A stretch of 64,000 bases of DNA from DASSJT01 sp035691065 (GTDB taxonomy: Bacteria; Actinomycetota; Actinomycetes; Actinomycetales; Dermatophilaceae): positions 20,306 to 84,305 of the forward strand of contig DASSJT010000063.1 of assembly GCA_035691065.1 (NCBI GenBank), read 5' to 3'. The notes under the pieces are model-generated. The model was not told the DNA's origin. It made no database searches and saw nothing but the letters and a program-made list of their open reading frames with translations. Positions 50,752-59,512 of the stretch are shown in pieces; the first letter of the stretch is position 1; the number at the start of each line of letters is the position of its first letter. Made by a program: the position numbers and the translations under genes.

Positions 50752-50987
50752 GCGATTGCCTCCCCCAAGCGCCGATGCCCAACGAACGCGACAGATGCGC
50801 GGCACAGCATAGGAACTCGCGCAAACTTCGTCCAACGACTGTCCACAGGCTGGCTGGCTTCCCAAGGTCGACCAATGCGCGCTGAAACTCCACCAAAGTC
50901 CACCACCCCGGCCGATCGTGATGTTTTGCGGCATAACTGTGGGTAACTCCGCGGCAACCCTCTCCAGAGTGGCTACCGTGCGCATCC
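50752..50987. promoter_or_regulatory. Divergent promoter region of tad operon and FHA-FtsK gene
   Basis: A 236-bp intergenic region between divergent genes. It is visibly less GC-rich than the flanks (for instance GTGATGTTTTGCGGCATAAC at 50919-50938) and must hold promoters for both operons. No perfect promoter pair or large palindrome stands out to me. Confidence 0.4.
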
Positions 50988-53900
50988 ATGAACCTGACGT
51001 TGTCCATCGCGGTGCCGGAGGTGGGGACCCCGCCGGTCGACGTCGACGTCAGCGCACCACCCGGCACGACGGCCGGCGAGCTTGCGGTTCTGCTCGCTGC
51101 CGAGTTCGGCATGGCGAGTGGCCGGCTCCGATGCAGTACCGGATCCATTCCCGACGACGCGCCGGTTGGTTTGCCACCCCTCCTCCACAGGGCATGTCTG
51201 TCACTTGTCGCTCGCGGGCACCGTCAGTCGCGAGCACACCCGCGACCCACTCCGCTGGAACTCGCGGTTGTGTCGGGTCCGGACTGCGGTCGACGGTTCC
51301 CTCTCGAGCCCGGCCGCCACGTGCTGGGGCGGGGTGCCGGAGCAACACTCAGGGTGGACGACCCGGGACTCTCCCGCACCCACGCCATTCTCTCCGTAGG
51401 TCCCGACGGCATTCACGTGGCCGACGCGGGATCCACCAACGGCATGCATCTCGATGGAGAACCGGTGCCTCGAGCGGGCACAGCGCTAGCTCCCGGCCAG
51501 ACACTCCGGGCCGGTCACTCCCTCATCCAGGTCCGGAGTCCTGGCGTGCGGCCCGCCGCCGTGGAGCCCGACGGCCACGGACACCTGCTCGTCAACCGAG
51601 CGCCTCGGGTGCCCACTAAGACAGAGCCGGTGACGATCACACTCCCCACCCCGCCGGAGCGACGTCGCAGCGCGCGGCTCCCCTGGCTGGCAATGCTGCT
51701 GCCGCTTCCGGTGTGCGCGGTGCTGGCGGCGCTGATGGGCCCACAGCTGCTTCTGTTCACCCTGATGACGCCAGTCATGATGCTGGGAAACGCAGTGAGC
51801 GACCGGGTCACTGGGCGACGGGAGTATGCCGGTCAGCTGGCCGAGTTCGAACGTGCCAGTGCCGCTGTAGCACAGAGCGTCGTCGAGGTGTGTCGTCACG
51901 ACGTAGCCATGCGCCGCATGAAGTCCCCGGATCCGGTCACCGTCCTCCAGACCGCCCAGGGGCCGGGCAGTCGGCTCTGGGAGCGGCGCCGAAGCGATCC
52001 CGATGTGCTCGCACTCCGTGTCGGAAGCGGAAATGTGCCGGCTTCGGTTCGCATCGTCGACCCGTCGGTGGGGCACCAGGGCCGCGTGCCCAGCCTTTCC
52101 GAGGCACCGGTGATCATCGACCTGGAACGCCTGAAAGTGCTCGGGATCGCAGGGCAGCGCCGTGAAGTCGCTCCCCTGCTCCGAAACATCCTTGGCCAGC
52201 TGACCACCCTCCATTCGCCGCGTGACCTGCGCCTGGTCGTGATTGCGGCACAAGAAGGCGCGGCGTCGGAATGGGGATGGGTAAGGCTTCTGCCCCACTG
52301 CGATGACGTGACATCGCTTGATCACGACCGATGTGCGTCGGTCATCGCAGCGCTCCAGCCGGACGGTGATGGGGCGCTGTCTCCTCATCGACGCCCGCAC
52401 GCCGTCGAGCGGTCGGAGGCGGATGCCGAGACGGTGTGGAGCGGCACGCGAACAACGTTGGTACTCATGGGCTCCCGTGATCTGCGCGCCCAACCCGGCA
52501 TCGCGCCTCTCCTGAGCCTGAGCCGGGGCACCGAGAACGGGCTGCGCATCATTGCCGTCGACGTTGATCGCTCTGCGCTCCCCCTGGAATGCCGAGCGGT
52601 GCTCGCCGTCGACTCCGATGGCGTCACAGCACACCTGGAGTCCCCAAACCACGAGGCGCCGTTCATCTTCGCGCCGGACGGATGCAACGACTCCTGGGCG
52701 GAGCAGCTGGCCCGGGCGATGGCCTCGCTCAAGGACAACACGCCTGACGGTTCGACGGCCGTGCCTGAGGTGGTCCGACTCGCGGATCTGCATGGATCGG
52801 CCGTGTTCGACCCCGAGTCGATCGCTAGCAGCTGGACTTCATCCGCGGGTGTGACTGTCGCTGTCCTCGGCTCGGGCGCGGGCGGCCCGTTCTCGGTCGA
52901 CCTGGTCCGGGACGGGCCTCACGTGCTGGTCGGTGGAACGACGGGGTCGGGCAAGTCGCAGCTACTTCAGACTCTGGTGGTCTCCCTGGCCCTTGCCAAC
53001 CGGCCCGAGGATCTCGGGTTCGTGCTCGTCGACTACAAGGGTGGATCCGCCTTCAGTTCGTGCAGCAACCTCCCGCACACCGTCGGGATGGTCACCGACC
53101 TCGACGGCCATCTGGCGCAACGGGCCCTGCGGTCGCTGCGCGCCGAGCTGTCGCGTCGTGAACGGCTTTTCGCGAGAGTGGGTGCCACCGACTTCGACGA
53201 CTACGGTGCCAAGGCAGGTGGAAACGACGAGACGCTCGGGCGGCTCGTGCTCGTCATCGACGAATTCCGAGCACTAGCAGAAGAGCTCCCCGAGTTCCTC
53301 GAGGAAATGGTGCGGCTGGCTTCGGTGGGCCGATCGCTGGGTGTCCACCTCGTCTTGGCAACGCAGCGGCCCGGCGGCATCGTCTCGGCTGACATCCGGG
53401 CCAACGTCAACCTGCGCATCGCCCTACGGTTTCGTGACCGCGTCGACAGCGAGGACGTCATCGAGTCGCCCGATGCGGCGGAGCTCGATGAGCGACATCG
53501 CGGTCGAGCGCTCGCCCGGTCTGGCGGTGGGCGGCTCATGGCATTCCAGACCGCGTGGCTTGGCGCCCGGGATCGGCAGGAGGAAGTGGCGGATCTGAGA
53601 GTCAGACGGCATGGTCTCCCGACGGGGGCGTATCCCGGGCCGTCGCCATCCGCCGACCTGAGAGGCCAGGATTCCCAACAGACACCCACGGACCTCGACC
53701 GGGTGGTCGCCGCCCTGTGTAGCGCCGCCGCGTCGGCCGGGTGCGCTCTCCCGCGACGACCCTGGCACCCACCCCTGCCCGAGGCTGTTCCACTCGATGA
53801 CCTTGCGCCGTCCAGTGCGCCCAGCCACGAGGTCCGCGTCGACGGGCAAGCAATCGACCGGCCCCCTTTGGGGAAGGTGCCGGTGAGCGTCCCGTGGGGC

Positions 53901-55427
53901 TTGGCGGACGACCCGGCAGGTCAGCGCCAGCCCGTGTTCTGGTGGGACGGGGCGGGCAGTGCCAACTCCGCTGGTCATTGGATCATCGGCGGTGCAGGGG
54001 GTTCTGGCCGCACGTCGGCCCTCCGGACGTTGGCCTTTGCGGCCACGCGACGACACATCGCCGACGACCTGCACGTGTACGTCATCGACGGCTCCTCCAA
54101 CGCCCTGCGGGCCCTCGAGAGCCTTCCCCATGTCGGGGCGGTCGTTCCTCGGGCCGACTTCGCTCGCGTCGTGCGGCTGGTCAACCGCCTGGCCGGCGAA
54201 GTCGCCCGAAGACACCAGCTGCTCGCGGCCGCGGGCTTCTCCAGCCTGGACGAGTGGGTCGCATCCGTCGATGAGCACCAGGCCACCAGGGCTGGCACAC
54301 CGGCATACCTGCTGCTGCTCGTGGACGACTGGGACCTGCTTTGGCGGGACAGCGAGCAGCTCGATCACGGCCAGACGGCGGAGCGGCTTGCCGGTCTGCT
54401 GCGCGAAGGCGGGCCGGTCGGGCTGCGGGCCGTTGTGACCGGCGATCGGAGTGTGCTGATCGGTCGCGGCACGGCTTGGGCCACCCACCGGCTCGTCCTG
54501 CGTCTTGCGGATCCCGGTGACGCCGCTGTGGTGGGCGTTCCGCGTGACGCCATCCCGGGGCACCAGCCACCCGGCCGGGGGGTCGTGGCGGGCAGCGGGA
54601 TGGAGCTACAGCTGGCCCACCTCGGGGAGGTGCCTGACGGGGCTGCGGCTGCTCGCGCCATCGCGGACCTCGCTGCGACCCTGCACGAGCCGGTGGTCAA
54701 CCTCCCCTTCCGTGTGGCGACGATGCCTGCCGATGTGGTGACGACCCAGCTCACAGCGACCGCTCGGGGTCTGGAGTTCGCTGTGGGCGGCGAGGAATGC
54801 TGCACCATAGGGCTCGAGTTCGAGCGCCACGGCCGTCAGGTCCTGATCGCCGGGCCAGCACGCAGTGGCAAGTCCACGGCTCTGGCCACCCTTGCGCTGG
54901 CTGCTCGACGAAAGGGCTACCACGTCGCCATCGTCGCCCCCAACGGTGTGGAACGTGGTTCGGACCGCCTGGCGGAGCGCGCCTTCGACGTGGTCGGCAG
55001 TGACGAGGCCGCGCGGCTGTCAGCGCTGTGCCGCGACCAACCCGACCTCGTCGTCTGTGTCGACGACGCTGACCAGCTGCTCGACACCCCAGCCGAGGCC
55101 GTGCTTCGGGCGTTTCGGGGCACGCTCGACCGAACCAGTGGTGCCATCATCTGCGCCGCGAACTCGGTTGCCCTCGCCAGCCAGTTCCGGGGTGTCGCGG
55201 TCGAGGTCAGTCGCCACCAGACCGGACTGCTGCTCAGCCCCCGGACCGTCGCCGACGGAGACCTCTTGGGGATCCGGGTGCCCAGGGGAACGGCCAGCCA
55301 CCACCCGGGTCGGGGCTTCTTCGCCTGTCGCGGCGAAGCCGTCGAGGTGCAGGTCGCTCGGCCGCCAGACATGGCGAACCGACCGGAGAGAAACCGACCG
55401 GACAAGCGGGCTCAGCCCTTGACGTAG
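50988..55427 (+). CDS. FHA-FtsK/SpoIIIE ATPase of EccC/EssC type
   Basis: Large protein of 1479 residues. A ubiquitin-like N-terminus (LTLSIAVPEVG, PPGTTAGELAVLLA) leads to an FHA domain (about 90-185: RHVLGRGAGATLRVDDPGL, SRTHAILSV, STNGMHLDG), two helices (LPWLAMLLPLPVCAVLAAL, LLFTLMTPVMMLG) and three FtsK-like ATPase domains. The first has VGGTTGSGKSQLLQTL (near 650), VLVDYKGGSAF, and LVLVIDEFRALAEELPEFLEEM. The second has a changed Walker A, GGAGGSGRTSAL (near 1001). The third has IAGPARSGKSTAL (near 1288). This layout matches the motor ATPase of type VII secretion. No WXG100, EccB, EccD or mycosin gene is in the window. Confidence 0.88.
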   Translation: MNLTLSIAVPEVGTPPVDVDVSAPPGTTAGELAVLLAAEFGMASGRLRCSTGSIPDDAPVGLPPLLHRACLSLVARGHRQSRAHPRPTPLELAVVSGPDCGRRFPLEPGRHVLGRGAGATLRVDDPGLSRTHAILSVGPDGIHVADAGSTNGMHLDGEPVPRAGTALAPGQTLRAGHSLIQVRSPGVRPAAVEPDGHGHLLVNRAPRVPTKTEPVTITLPTPPERRRSARLPWLAMLLPLPVCAVLAALMGPQLLLFTLMTPVMMLGNAVSDRVTGRREYAGQLAEFERASAAVAQSVVEVCRHDVAMRRMKSPDPVTVLQTAQGPGSRLWERRRSDPDVLALRVGSGNVPASVRIVDPSVGHQGRVPSLSEAPVIIDLERLKVLGIAGQRREVAPLLRNILGQLTTLHSPRDLRLVVIAAQEGAASEWGWVRLLPHCDDVTSLDHDRCASVIAALQPDGDGALSPHRRPHAVERSEADAETVWSGTRTTLVLMGSRDLRAQPGIAPLLSLSRGTENGLRIIAVDVDRSALPLECRAVLAVDSDGVTAHLESPNHEAPFIFAPDGCNDSWAEQLARAMASLKDNTPDGSTAVPEVVRLADLHGSAVFDPESIASSWTSSAGVTVAVLGSGAGGPFSVDLVRDGPHVLVGGTTGSGKSQLLQTLVVSLALANRPEDLGFVLVDYKGGSAFSSCSNLPHTVGMVTDLDGHLAQRALRSLRAELSRRERLFARVGATDFDDYGAKAGGNDETLGRLVLVIDEFRALAEELPEFLEEMVRLASVGRSLGVHLVLATQRPGGIVSADIRANVNLRIALRFRDRVDSEDVIESPDAAELDERHRGRALARSGGGRLMAFQTAWLGARDRQEEVADLRVRRHGLPTGAYPGPSPSADLRGQDSQQTPTDLDRVVAALCSAAASAGCALPRRPWHPPLPEAVPLDDLAPSSAPSHEVRVDGQAIDRPPLGKVPVSVPWGLADDPAGQRQPVFWWDGAGSANSAGHWIIGGAGGSGRTSALRTLAFAATRRHIADDLHVYVIDGSSNALRALESLPHVGAVVPRADFARVVRLVNRLAGEVARRHQLLAAAGFSSLDEWVASVDEHQATRAGTPAYLLLLVDDWDLLWRDSEQLDHGQTAERLAGLLREGGPVGLRAVVTGDRSVLIGRGTAWATHRLVLRLADPGDAAVVGVPRDAIPGHQPPGRGVVAGSGMELQLAHLGEVPDGAAAARAIADLAATLHEPVVNLPFRVATMPADVVTTQLTATARGLEFAVGGEECCTIGLEFERHGRQVLIAGPARSGKSTALATLALAARRKGYHVAIVAPNGVERGSDRLAERAFDVVGSDEAARLSALCRDQPDLVVCVDDADQLLDTPAEAVLRAFRGTLDRTSGAIICAANSVALASQFRGVAVEVSRHQTGLLLSPRTVADGDLLGIRVPRGTASHHPGRGFFACRGEAVEVQVARPPDMANRPERNRPDKRAQPLT

Positions 55428-55780
55428 GAGAGTTTCTCGCAGACCTTGCCCTCACGGAATCGCATCACGTCGACACCGCGGACATGGCCGGGTGATCCGT
55501 CCGCGCTGGTCCACGAGTAGGTCCAGCGCACCACGGCACGATCGCCGCTCAGGAAGGACTCCTCCTCGGCGAACACCGGATCGATGCTGCCGCGCACGAT
55601 CTCAGACCAGACCTTCAGCACCGCGTCCACCCCCTCGAACCGATGGCCGTCCGGTGCCGGGCTGGTCGACTCGAACACCACGTCATCGGTGACCATGCCC
55701 CGCAGGGCCTGGAGGTCAGCGCGAGCGAAGGCGGCCGAGAAGGCCCGCACCAGTTCCGAACTTGCCCCTCCGGTGCTCAC
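55412..55780 (-). CDS. SnoaL/NTF2-like protein
   Basis: Cone-shaped NTF2-like fold protein of 122 residues: AFSAAFARADLQALRGMVTDDVVFES, FEGVDAVLKVWSEI, AVVRWTYSWTSADG and VDVMRFREGKVCEKLSYV. Members include small hydrolases and isomerases, and no specific activity can be read. The GTG start overlaps the upstream gene (GTGA, 55777-55780). Its last 16 bases overlap the end of the plus-strand ATPase gene. Confidence 0.85.
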   Translation of the reverse strand: MSTGGASSELVRAFSAAFARADLQALRGMVTDDVVFESTSPAPDGHRFEGVDAVLKVWSEIVRGSIDPVFAEEESFLSGDRAVVRWTYSWTSADGSPGHVRGVDVMRFREGKVCEKLSYVKG

Positions 55781-56430
55781 CCTGCGCCCTCACCCTCGAG
55801 TGCTCGCCCTGCGCGCCCACCCTCGCGAGTCCGATGGCGCCCGCTCCCCGTGCCGCCGCCGGGCGTGGTCCACGCCGCAGACCGCCCGAAGGCTGCCAGG
55901 AGGTCGGTCTGGGGGTCGCCAGCATCGTCCGGACGTACCGCCACCGCGCCGCCGGCGCGATACATCTCCTCACGGTCGGCGAACCAGGCCGCCACCTCAT
56001 CGACCAGCTCCGGGTCCATGCGTCGGTCGGCCCCCACTGCCGCCGCGAGGTCCCAGCCGTGGATGAGGTGGTCGGCACAGAGTTGGCGCGCGTACTCCTC
56101 CATGTCCTCCTCGCCGTAGGAAAGGTGCACCCGCCCGCCAGTGGGCAGCAGCGCAGCCGCCGACGAGCCCGCCTCCTCAGCCGCCTCATGGGCCGATGCC
56201 ACGGGGTCGTCGCCCAGCGGGTCGCCGTCGAAGCGGTGGCCGGCCTCCGCGATGGTGGCCCCCTCCAGCAGGGGCGCGGTCCACCGGTCCTCGGCCACCA
56301 CGTGGTTGACCAAGTCGCGCACACTCCACTTCGTGCATGGCGTCGGATCCGACCACTGCCCCTCGCCAACCGTGTCCACGCGGGTCACCCACCAGTCGAG
56401 CGTTCGCTGGTACAGCGTGGGAAGGTCCAT
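55777..56430 (-). CDS. TIGR03086-type DinB/maleylpyruvate isomerase-like protein
   Basis: 217-residue protein of the mycothiol-dependent maleylpyruvate isomerase/DinB superfamily. The N-terminal four-helix part reads YQRTLDWWVTRVDTVGEGQW, DPTPCTKWSVRDLVNHVVAEDRW, then RQLCADHLIHGWDLAAAVGAD with metal-type His. The C-terminus is a low-complexity tail (GGGTGSGRHRTREGGRAGRA) encoded by CCCTCGCGAG-like repeats. It may bind metal and use mycothiol. It is coupled to the NTF2-like gene. Confidence 0.85.
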   Translation of the reverse strand: MDLPTLYQRTLDWWVTRVDTVGEGQWSDPTPCTKWSVRDLVNHVVAEDRWTAPLLEGATIAEAGHRFDGDPLGDDPVASAHEAAEEAGSSAAALLPTGGRVHLSYGEEDMEEYARQLCADHLIHGWDLAAAVGADRRMDPELVDEVAAWFADREEMYRAGGAVAVRPDDAGDPQTDLLAAFGRSAAWTTPGGGTGSGRHRTREGGRAGRALEGEGAG

Positions 56431-56452
56431 GGCTGTGCTCCTCTCGGTCGCG

Positions 56453-57169
56453 TCAGGGAAGCTCGCGGCGCGAGCCCGATGTCAATGCGGCGAGGAGGCC
56501 CAACAGCGCAACCACAAGCACGGTGCCGCCGATCAGGCCTTGGCCACCCTGGAACAAGCCCCACGCCACAGGCAGCAGCAGGGCGTTCCAGACGGCGGTC
56601 GGCGTTCCCGGCCATCCCGCGCCGCGCCACCAGGCCACAGCCAGCACAGCCAGCGCGACCGCGAAGATGGCGATGAGCACGATCGACATCACCACACGTA
56701 CCGGGTTGTCGCTCTCCCCCCGTGCGAGGCCAACCGCATAAAAGCCGCAGATGCCCAGGAGCGCCAGCGCTTGAAGACCGGACACGACTGACGCGAGCGT
56801 CCTTCCGGCGGTGCGGGGGGTCGACGACCCCTCGGGCGGGCTCGACGTCTGGTCCTGCCTGCCGTCTGGCAGGTTCGACGCCTGGTCCTGCCTGCCGTCC
56901 GGCGGGCTCGACGTCTGGTCCTGCCTGCCGTCCGGCAGGTTCGACGTCTGGTCCTGCCTGCCGTCCGGCGGGTTCGGCGCCTGGTTCTGCCTGCCGTCCG
57001 GCGGGTTCGGCGCCTGGTCCTGCGTGCTCCCCGATGCGTCTCGCCCATTGCCCGGCTTCGCGGTTCCCGGCGTGGCGCGTGGCGTGGCTCCCCGGGCGGC
57101 GCCCCGGGACGTGGCCGCCCCGGCCTTGCGTTCCCTGCTGCGGCGAGGCCGGCTCTGGGGTGAAGTCAC
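56453..57169 (-). CDS. Membrane protein with 11-residue repeats
   Basis: Hypothetical protein of 238 residues from GTG 57169 (MTSPQSRPRRSRERK). A basic start is followed by six 11-residue repeats (DQAPNPPDGRQ, DQTSNLPDGRQ and variants), then four hydrophobic helices: SGLQALALLGICGFYAVGLA, VVMSIVLIAIFAVALAVLAVAWW, AVWNALLLPVAWGLFQGGQ and IGGTVLVVALLGLLAALTSG. I do not recognise a family. The starts further upstream are not supported. The repeats probably form a flexible cytoplasmic arm. Confidence 0.72.
   Translation of the reverse strand: MTSPQSRPRRSRERKAGAATSRGAARGATPRATPGTAKPGNGRDASGSTQDQAPNPPDGRQNQAPNPPDGRQDQTSNLPDGRQDQTSSPPDGRQDQASNLPDGRQDQTSSPPEGSSTPRTAGRTLASVVSGLQALALLGICGFYAVGLARGESDNPVRVVMSIVLIAIFAVALAVLAVAWWRGAGWPGTPTAVWNALLLPVAWGLFQGGQGLIGGTVLVVALLGLLAALTSGSRRELP
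56833..57022 (-). repeat. 33-bp tandem repeats in membrane protein gene
   Basis: About six units of 33 bp such as GGTCCTGCCTGCCGTCCGGC plus GGGCTCGACGTCT (plus-strand form), each coding 11 residues. Units alternate between two sub-types, so expansion of a two-unit block is likely. Confidence 0.88.
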
Positions 57170-57527
57170 GCCAGCAAGAGTAGCCACGCATGCATTGATC
57201 TCCGAGGAGTGGGCACAGGACCCCAATGACTGTTTCCAGCGCACGAACGCGGACCCCCGACGAGCGCGCGAGCCGTGCACCCGGCATACTGGAGTGGCAG
57301 GTTCCACGCCCTGAGACGGATAGGTCCGGGGAACACAAATCGGCGCTGCACCGTTGGCAAGACGGGGCTGGTGCCTAACAATGGTGCCTGCAACCCGGCA
57401 AACCCGTGACGGCCGCCCCCTGCGCCGTTACCATGGCGGTTTGCCTCGCACGATCGCCGCCGCGCCCCAAGCCAGAGGCTCGGAGCCCGGCGTGCAACCC
57501 ACGACGCTGACAAGGAGCACGATCCTC
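57170..57527 (+). promoter_or_regulatory. Upstream region of whiB1
   Basis: A 358-bp region without a gene between divergent genes. It has a fair promoter-like pair, TTGGCA (57354-57359) and TAACAA (57376-57381) with 16-base spacing, about 145 bases before the WhiB start, so a long leader is likely. AAGGAG (57512-57517) serves as ribosome site. WhiB1 promoters in mycobacteria are autoregulated and bound by Crp; I see no clear Crp palindrome here. Confidence 0.4.
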
Positions 57528-57776
57528 ATGGACTGGCGCGACCGCGCTGCCTGCCTGGACGAAGACCCGGAGCTGTTCTTCCCCATCGGAAACACTGGGC
57601 CGGCCCTTCTCCAGATCGAAGAGGCGAAGGCTGTGTGCCGCCGCTGTGAGGTCATCGACACCTGCCTGAAGTGGGCCCTGGAGTCCGGTCAGGACGCCGG
57701 CGTGTGGGGAGGTCTGTCCGAGGACGAGCGTCGCGCGCTGAAGCGTCGCAACGCTCGCGCCCGTCGGGCGGGCTGA
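57528..57776 (+). CDS. whiB1: WhiB1-type iron-sulphur transcription factor
   Basis: An 82-residue [4Fe-4S] regulator closely matching mycobacterial WhiB1 and streptomycete WblE: MDWRDRAACLDEDPELFFP, the cluster ligands Cys9, Cys37, Cys40 and Cys46 (CRRCEVIDTC), the sigma-binding loop SGQDAGVWGGLSEDERR and a basic DNA-binding end LKRRNARARRAG. Start ATG 57528. WhiB1 binds the principal sigma factor and responds to nitric oxide. The convergent pdtaS gene (as Rv3220c beside whiB1, Rv3219) supports orthology. Confidence 0.95.
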   Translation: MDWRDRAACLDEDPELFFPIGNTGPALLQIEEAKAVCRRCEVIDTCLKWALESGQDAGVWGGLSEDERRALKRRNARARRAG

Positions 57777-57861
57777 ACCCCGCGTCTGTGTCTGCAGAAT
57801 CCGGTCCCTGGGCCGGACGGACGGCAGGGTCGATGGTCTGACACCTGGCCACCGCCGAAGG

Positions 57862-57893
57862 AGCCGCGCTGGAACCCTTGTTCCCGCGCGGCT
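57862..57893 (+). terminator. Terminator hairpin after whiB1
   Basis: AGCCGCGC / GCGCGGCT, an 8-bp stem with a 16-base loop followed by TCT. Downstream, GCGCAACAGCCTGG-like units repeat toward the end of pdtaS. Confidence 0.55.
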
Positions 57894-57997
57894 TCTCTGC
57901 GTCTGCGCAACAGCCTGGGCAACAGCTTGCGCAACAGCCTGGACAACAGCCCTGGGCAACAGGAGGCCCCGCCTTCAGCGAAGGGTGACCAGGTCCC

Positions 57998-59503
57998 TCA
58001 GTCGGTCACTCCTGCCGGACGGGCGTCCCGCTCCAGCGGCCGCAGCATCGCATTGAACTGCACGCGGGTGCCATGCGGTTTGGCCGGCTCCCAGCGGATC
58101 CGGCCGCGCAGGTCCTGGACGAGCGAGGTGACGATCCTCGTCCCGAGCCCCGCGAGCCCTGGACGGAAGCCGGCCGGCAGCCCGGCCCCGTTATCGGTGA
58201 TGGTCACGGTCAGCTGGTCCTCGCCGTCTACGGGCTCTCGATGGGCAGCGATCTCGACCCGGCCACCGTGGTCGCCCAGGCCGTGCTCGGCGGCGTTCTG
58301 CACCAGCTCGGAGATGATCATCGCCAGCGCGGTTGCGTCCTCGGCTCGCATCCGCCCGAACGTGCCGGTCACCGACGACTCGATCGTGTGCTCGCTCGTC
58401 GCCACCTCGACGACTGCCTTCAGCCCCCGCACCGCGATCTCGTCGAAGTTCACCGTCTCGTCGAACCCCTGGCTGAGCGTCTCGTGCACGAGGGCGATCG
58501 TGCCCACCCGCCGCACCGCCTCCTCCAACGCGTAGCGGCTCTGCCCCTCGGGCATCCGCCGCGCCTGCAGCCGCAGCAGTGCCGCCACGGTCTGGAGGTT
58601 GTTCTTGACCCGGTGGTGGATCTCCCGGATGGTCGCATCCTTCGTGAGCAGCTCGCGCTCCCGGCGCCGCAGCTCCGACACGTCGCGCAGCAGGATCAGG
58701 GCCCCCCGCCGCTGGCCGCGCTCGGTGAGCGGGATGGCGCGCATCGACACACTCGCCATGCGCGAGGCCACTTCCGAACGCCAGGGCGCTCGGCCGGTGA
58801 CGACCAGGGCGAGGGACTCATCGACCGGGTCCTCGGCCTTCTCGACCACGTCGGCAACCACCTTGGACAGCACCTCGCCGATCACGTCACCGACGTGCCC
58901 GAGGCGGTGGATCGCCGACACCGCGTTGGGGCTGGCGTAGACCACGACACCTTCGGTGTCGAGGTGCATGACGCCGTCCCCCACCCGCGGCGCCCCGCGC
59001 CGGAGCCCGGTCGGCGCCGAGGCATTCGGGAACTCCCCCGCCGCGATCATGGCGGCCAGTGAGTCGCCCAAGGCCCGGTAGGTGACCTCGAGCCGGCTCG
59101 GTGTGCGAGCGCCGCCCAGGTTGGTATGCCGGGTGATCACCGCCAGCGCCCGCCCGTCCTTGACGACAGGGATGGCCTCCTCGCGCACCGGCACGTTGTC
59201 GTCGAAGTCGGCGCCGGAGTCCCGCACGATCGACCTGGTTGCGTAGGCCTCGCTCAGCATCCGCCGTCGGCCGATCCCGCTGCTCCATCCCACGATGTCC
59301 TCGTAGAACACCATCTGGCCGGTGGTCGGGCGCACGTGAGCCACCGATACCCATTCCTCGTCGGACTGCCGTGCCCAGAGCACGAGGTCGGCGAATGACA
59401 GGTCGGACAGCAGCTGCCAGTCGCCGACCACCAGGTGCAGCCACTCGATCTCTTCTGCAGAGAGGTCTGTGGTGCGCTGGAGCGAGTCGTTCAGCGTTGC
59501 CAC
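57998..59503 (-). CDS. pdtaS: Sensor histidine kinase PdtaS
   Basis: Cytosolic histidine kinase of 501 residues. An N-terminal GAF-type region (DWQLLSDLSFADLVLWARQ, GQMVFYEDIVGWSSGIG) and a PAS region (GVMHLDTEGVVVYASPNAVSAIHRL) are followed by the HisKA_2 box EIHHRVKNNLQTVAALLRLQ with the likely phospho-His296 and the HATPase_c domain (ISELVQNAAEHG, ITDNGAGLPAGF, GLGTRIVTSLV). Its partner PdtaR, an ANTAR RNA-binding antiterminator, is not in this window. PdtaS senses copper and nitric oxide in mycobacteria. It converges with whiB1. Confidence 0.94.
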   Translation of the reverse strand: MATLNDSLQRTTDLSAEEIEWLHLVVGDWQLLSDLSFADLVLWARQSDEEWVSVAHVRPTTGQMVFYEDIVGWSSGIGRRRMLSEAYATRSIVRDSGADFDDNVPVREEAIPVVKDGRALAVITRHTNLGGARTPSRLEVTYRALGDSLAAMIAAGEFPNASAPTGLRRGAPRVGDGVMHLDTEGVVVYASPNAVSAIHRLGHVGDVIGEVLSKVVADVVEKAEDPVDESLALVVTGRAPWRSEVASRMASVSMRAIPLTERGQRRGALILLRDVSELRRRERELLTKDATIREIHHRVKNNLQTVAALLRLQARRMPEGQSRYALEEAVRRVGTIALVHETLSQGFDETVNFDEIAVRGLKAVVEVATSEHTIESSVTGTFGRMRAEDATALAMIISELVQNAAEHGLGDHGGRVEIAAHREPVDGEDQLTVTITDNGAGLPAGFRPGLAGLGTRIVTSLVQDLRGRIRWEPAKPHGTRVQFNAMLRPLERDARPAGVTD

Positions 59504-59512
59504 GACCGCAGC

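Noticed and set aside
50988..55427. Complete type VII secretion system
   Set aside because: Only the FHA-FtsK ATPase is present; no WXG100, EccB, EccD, EccE or mycosin gene was found in the flanks.
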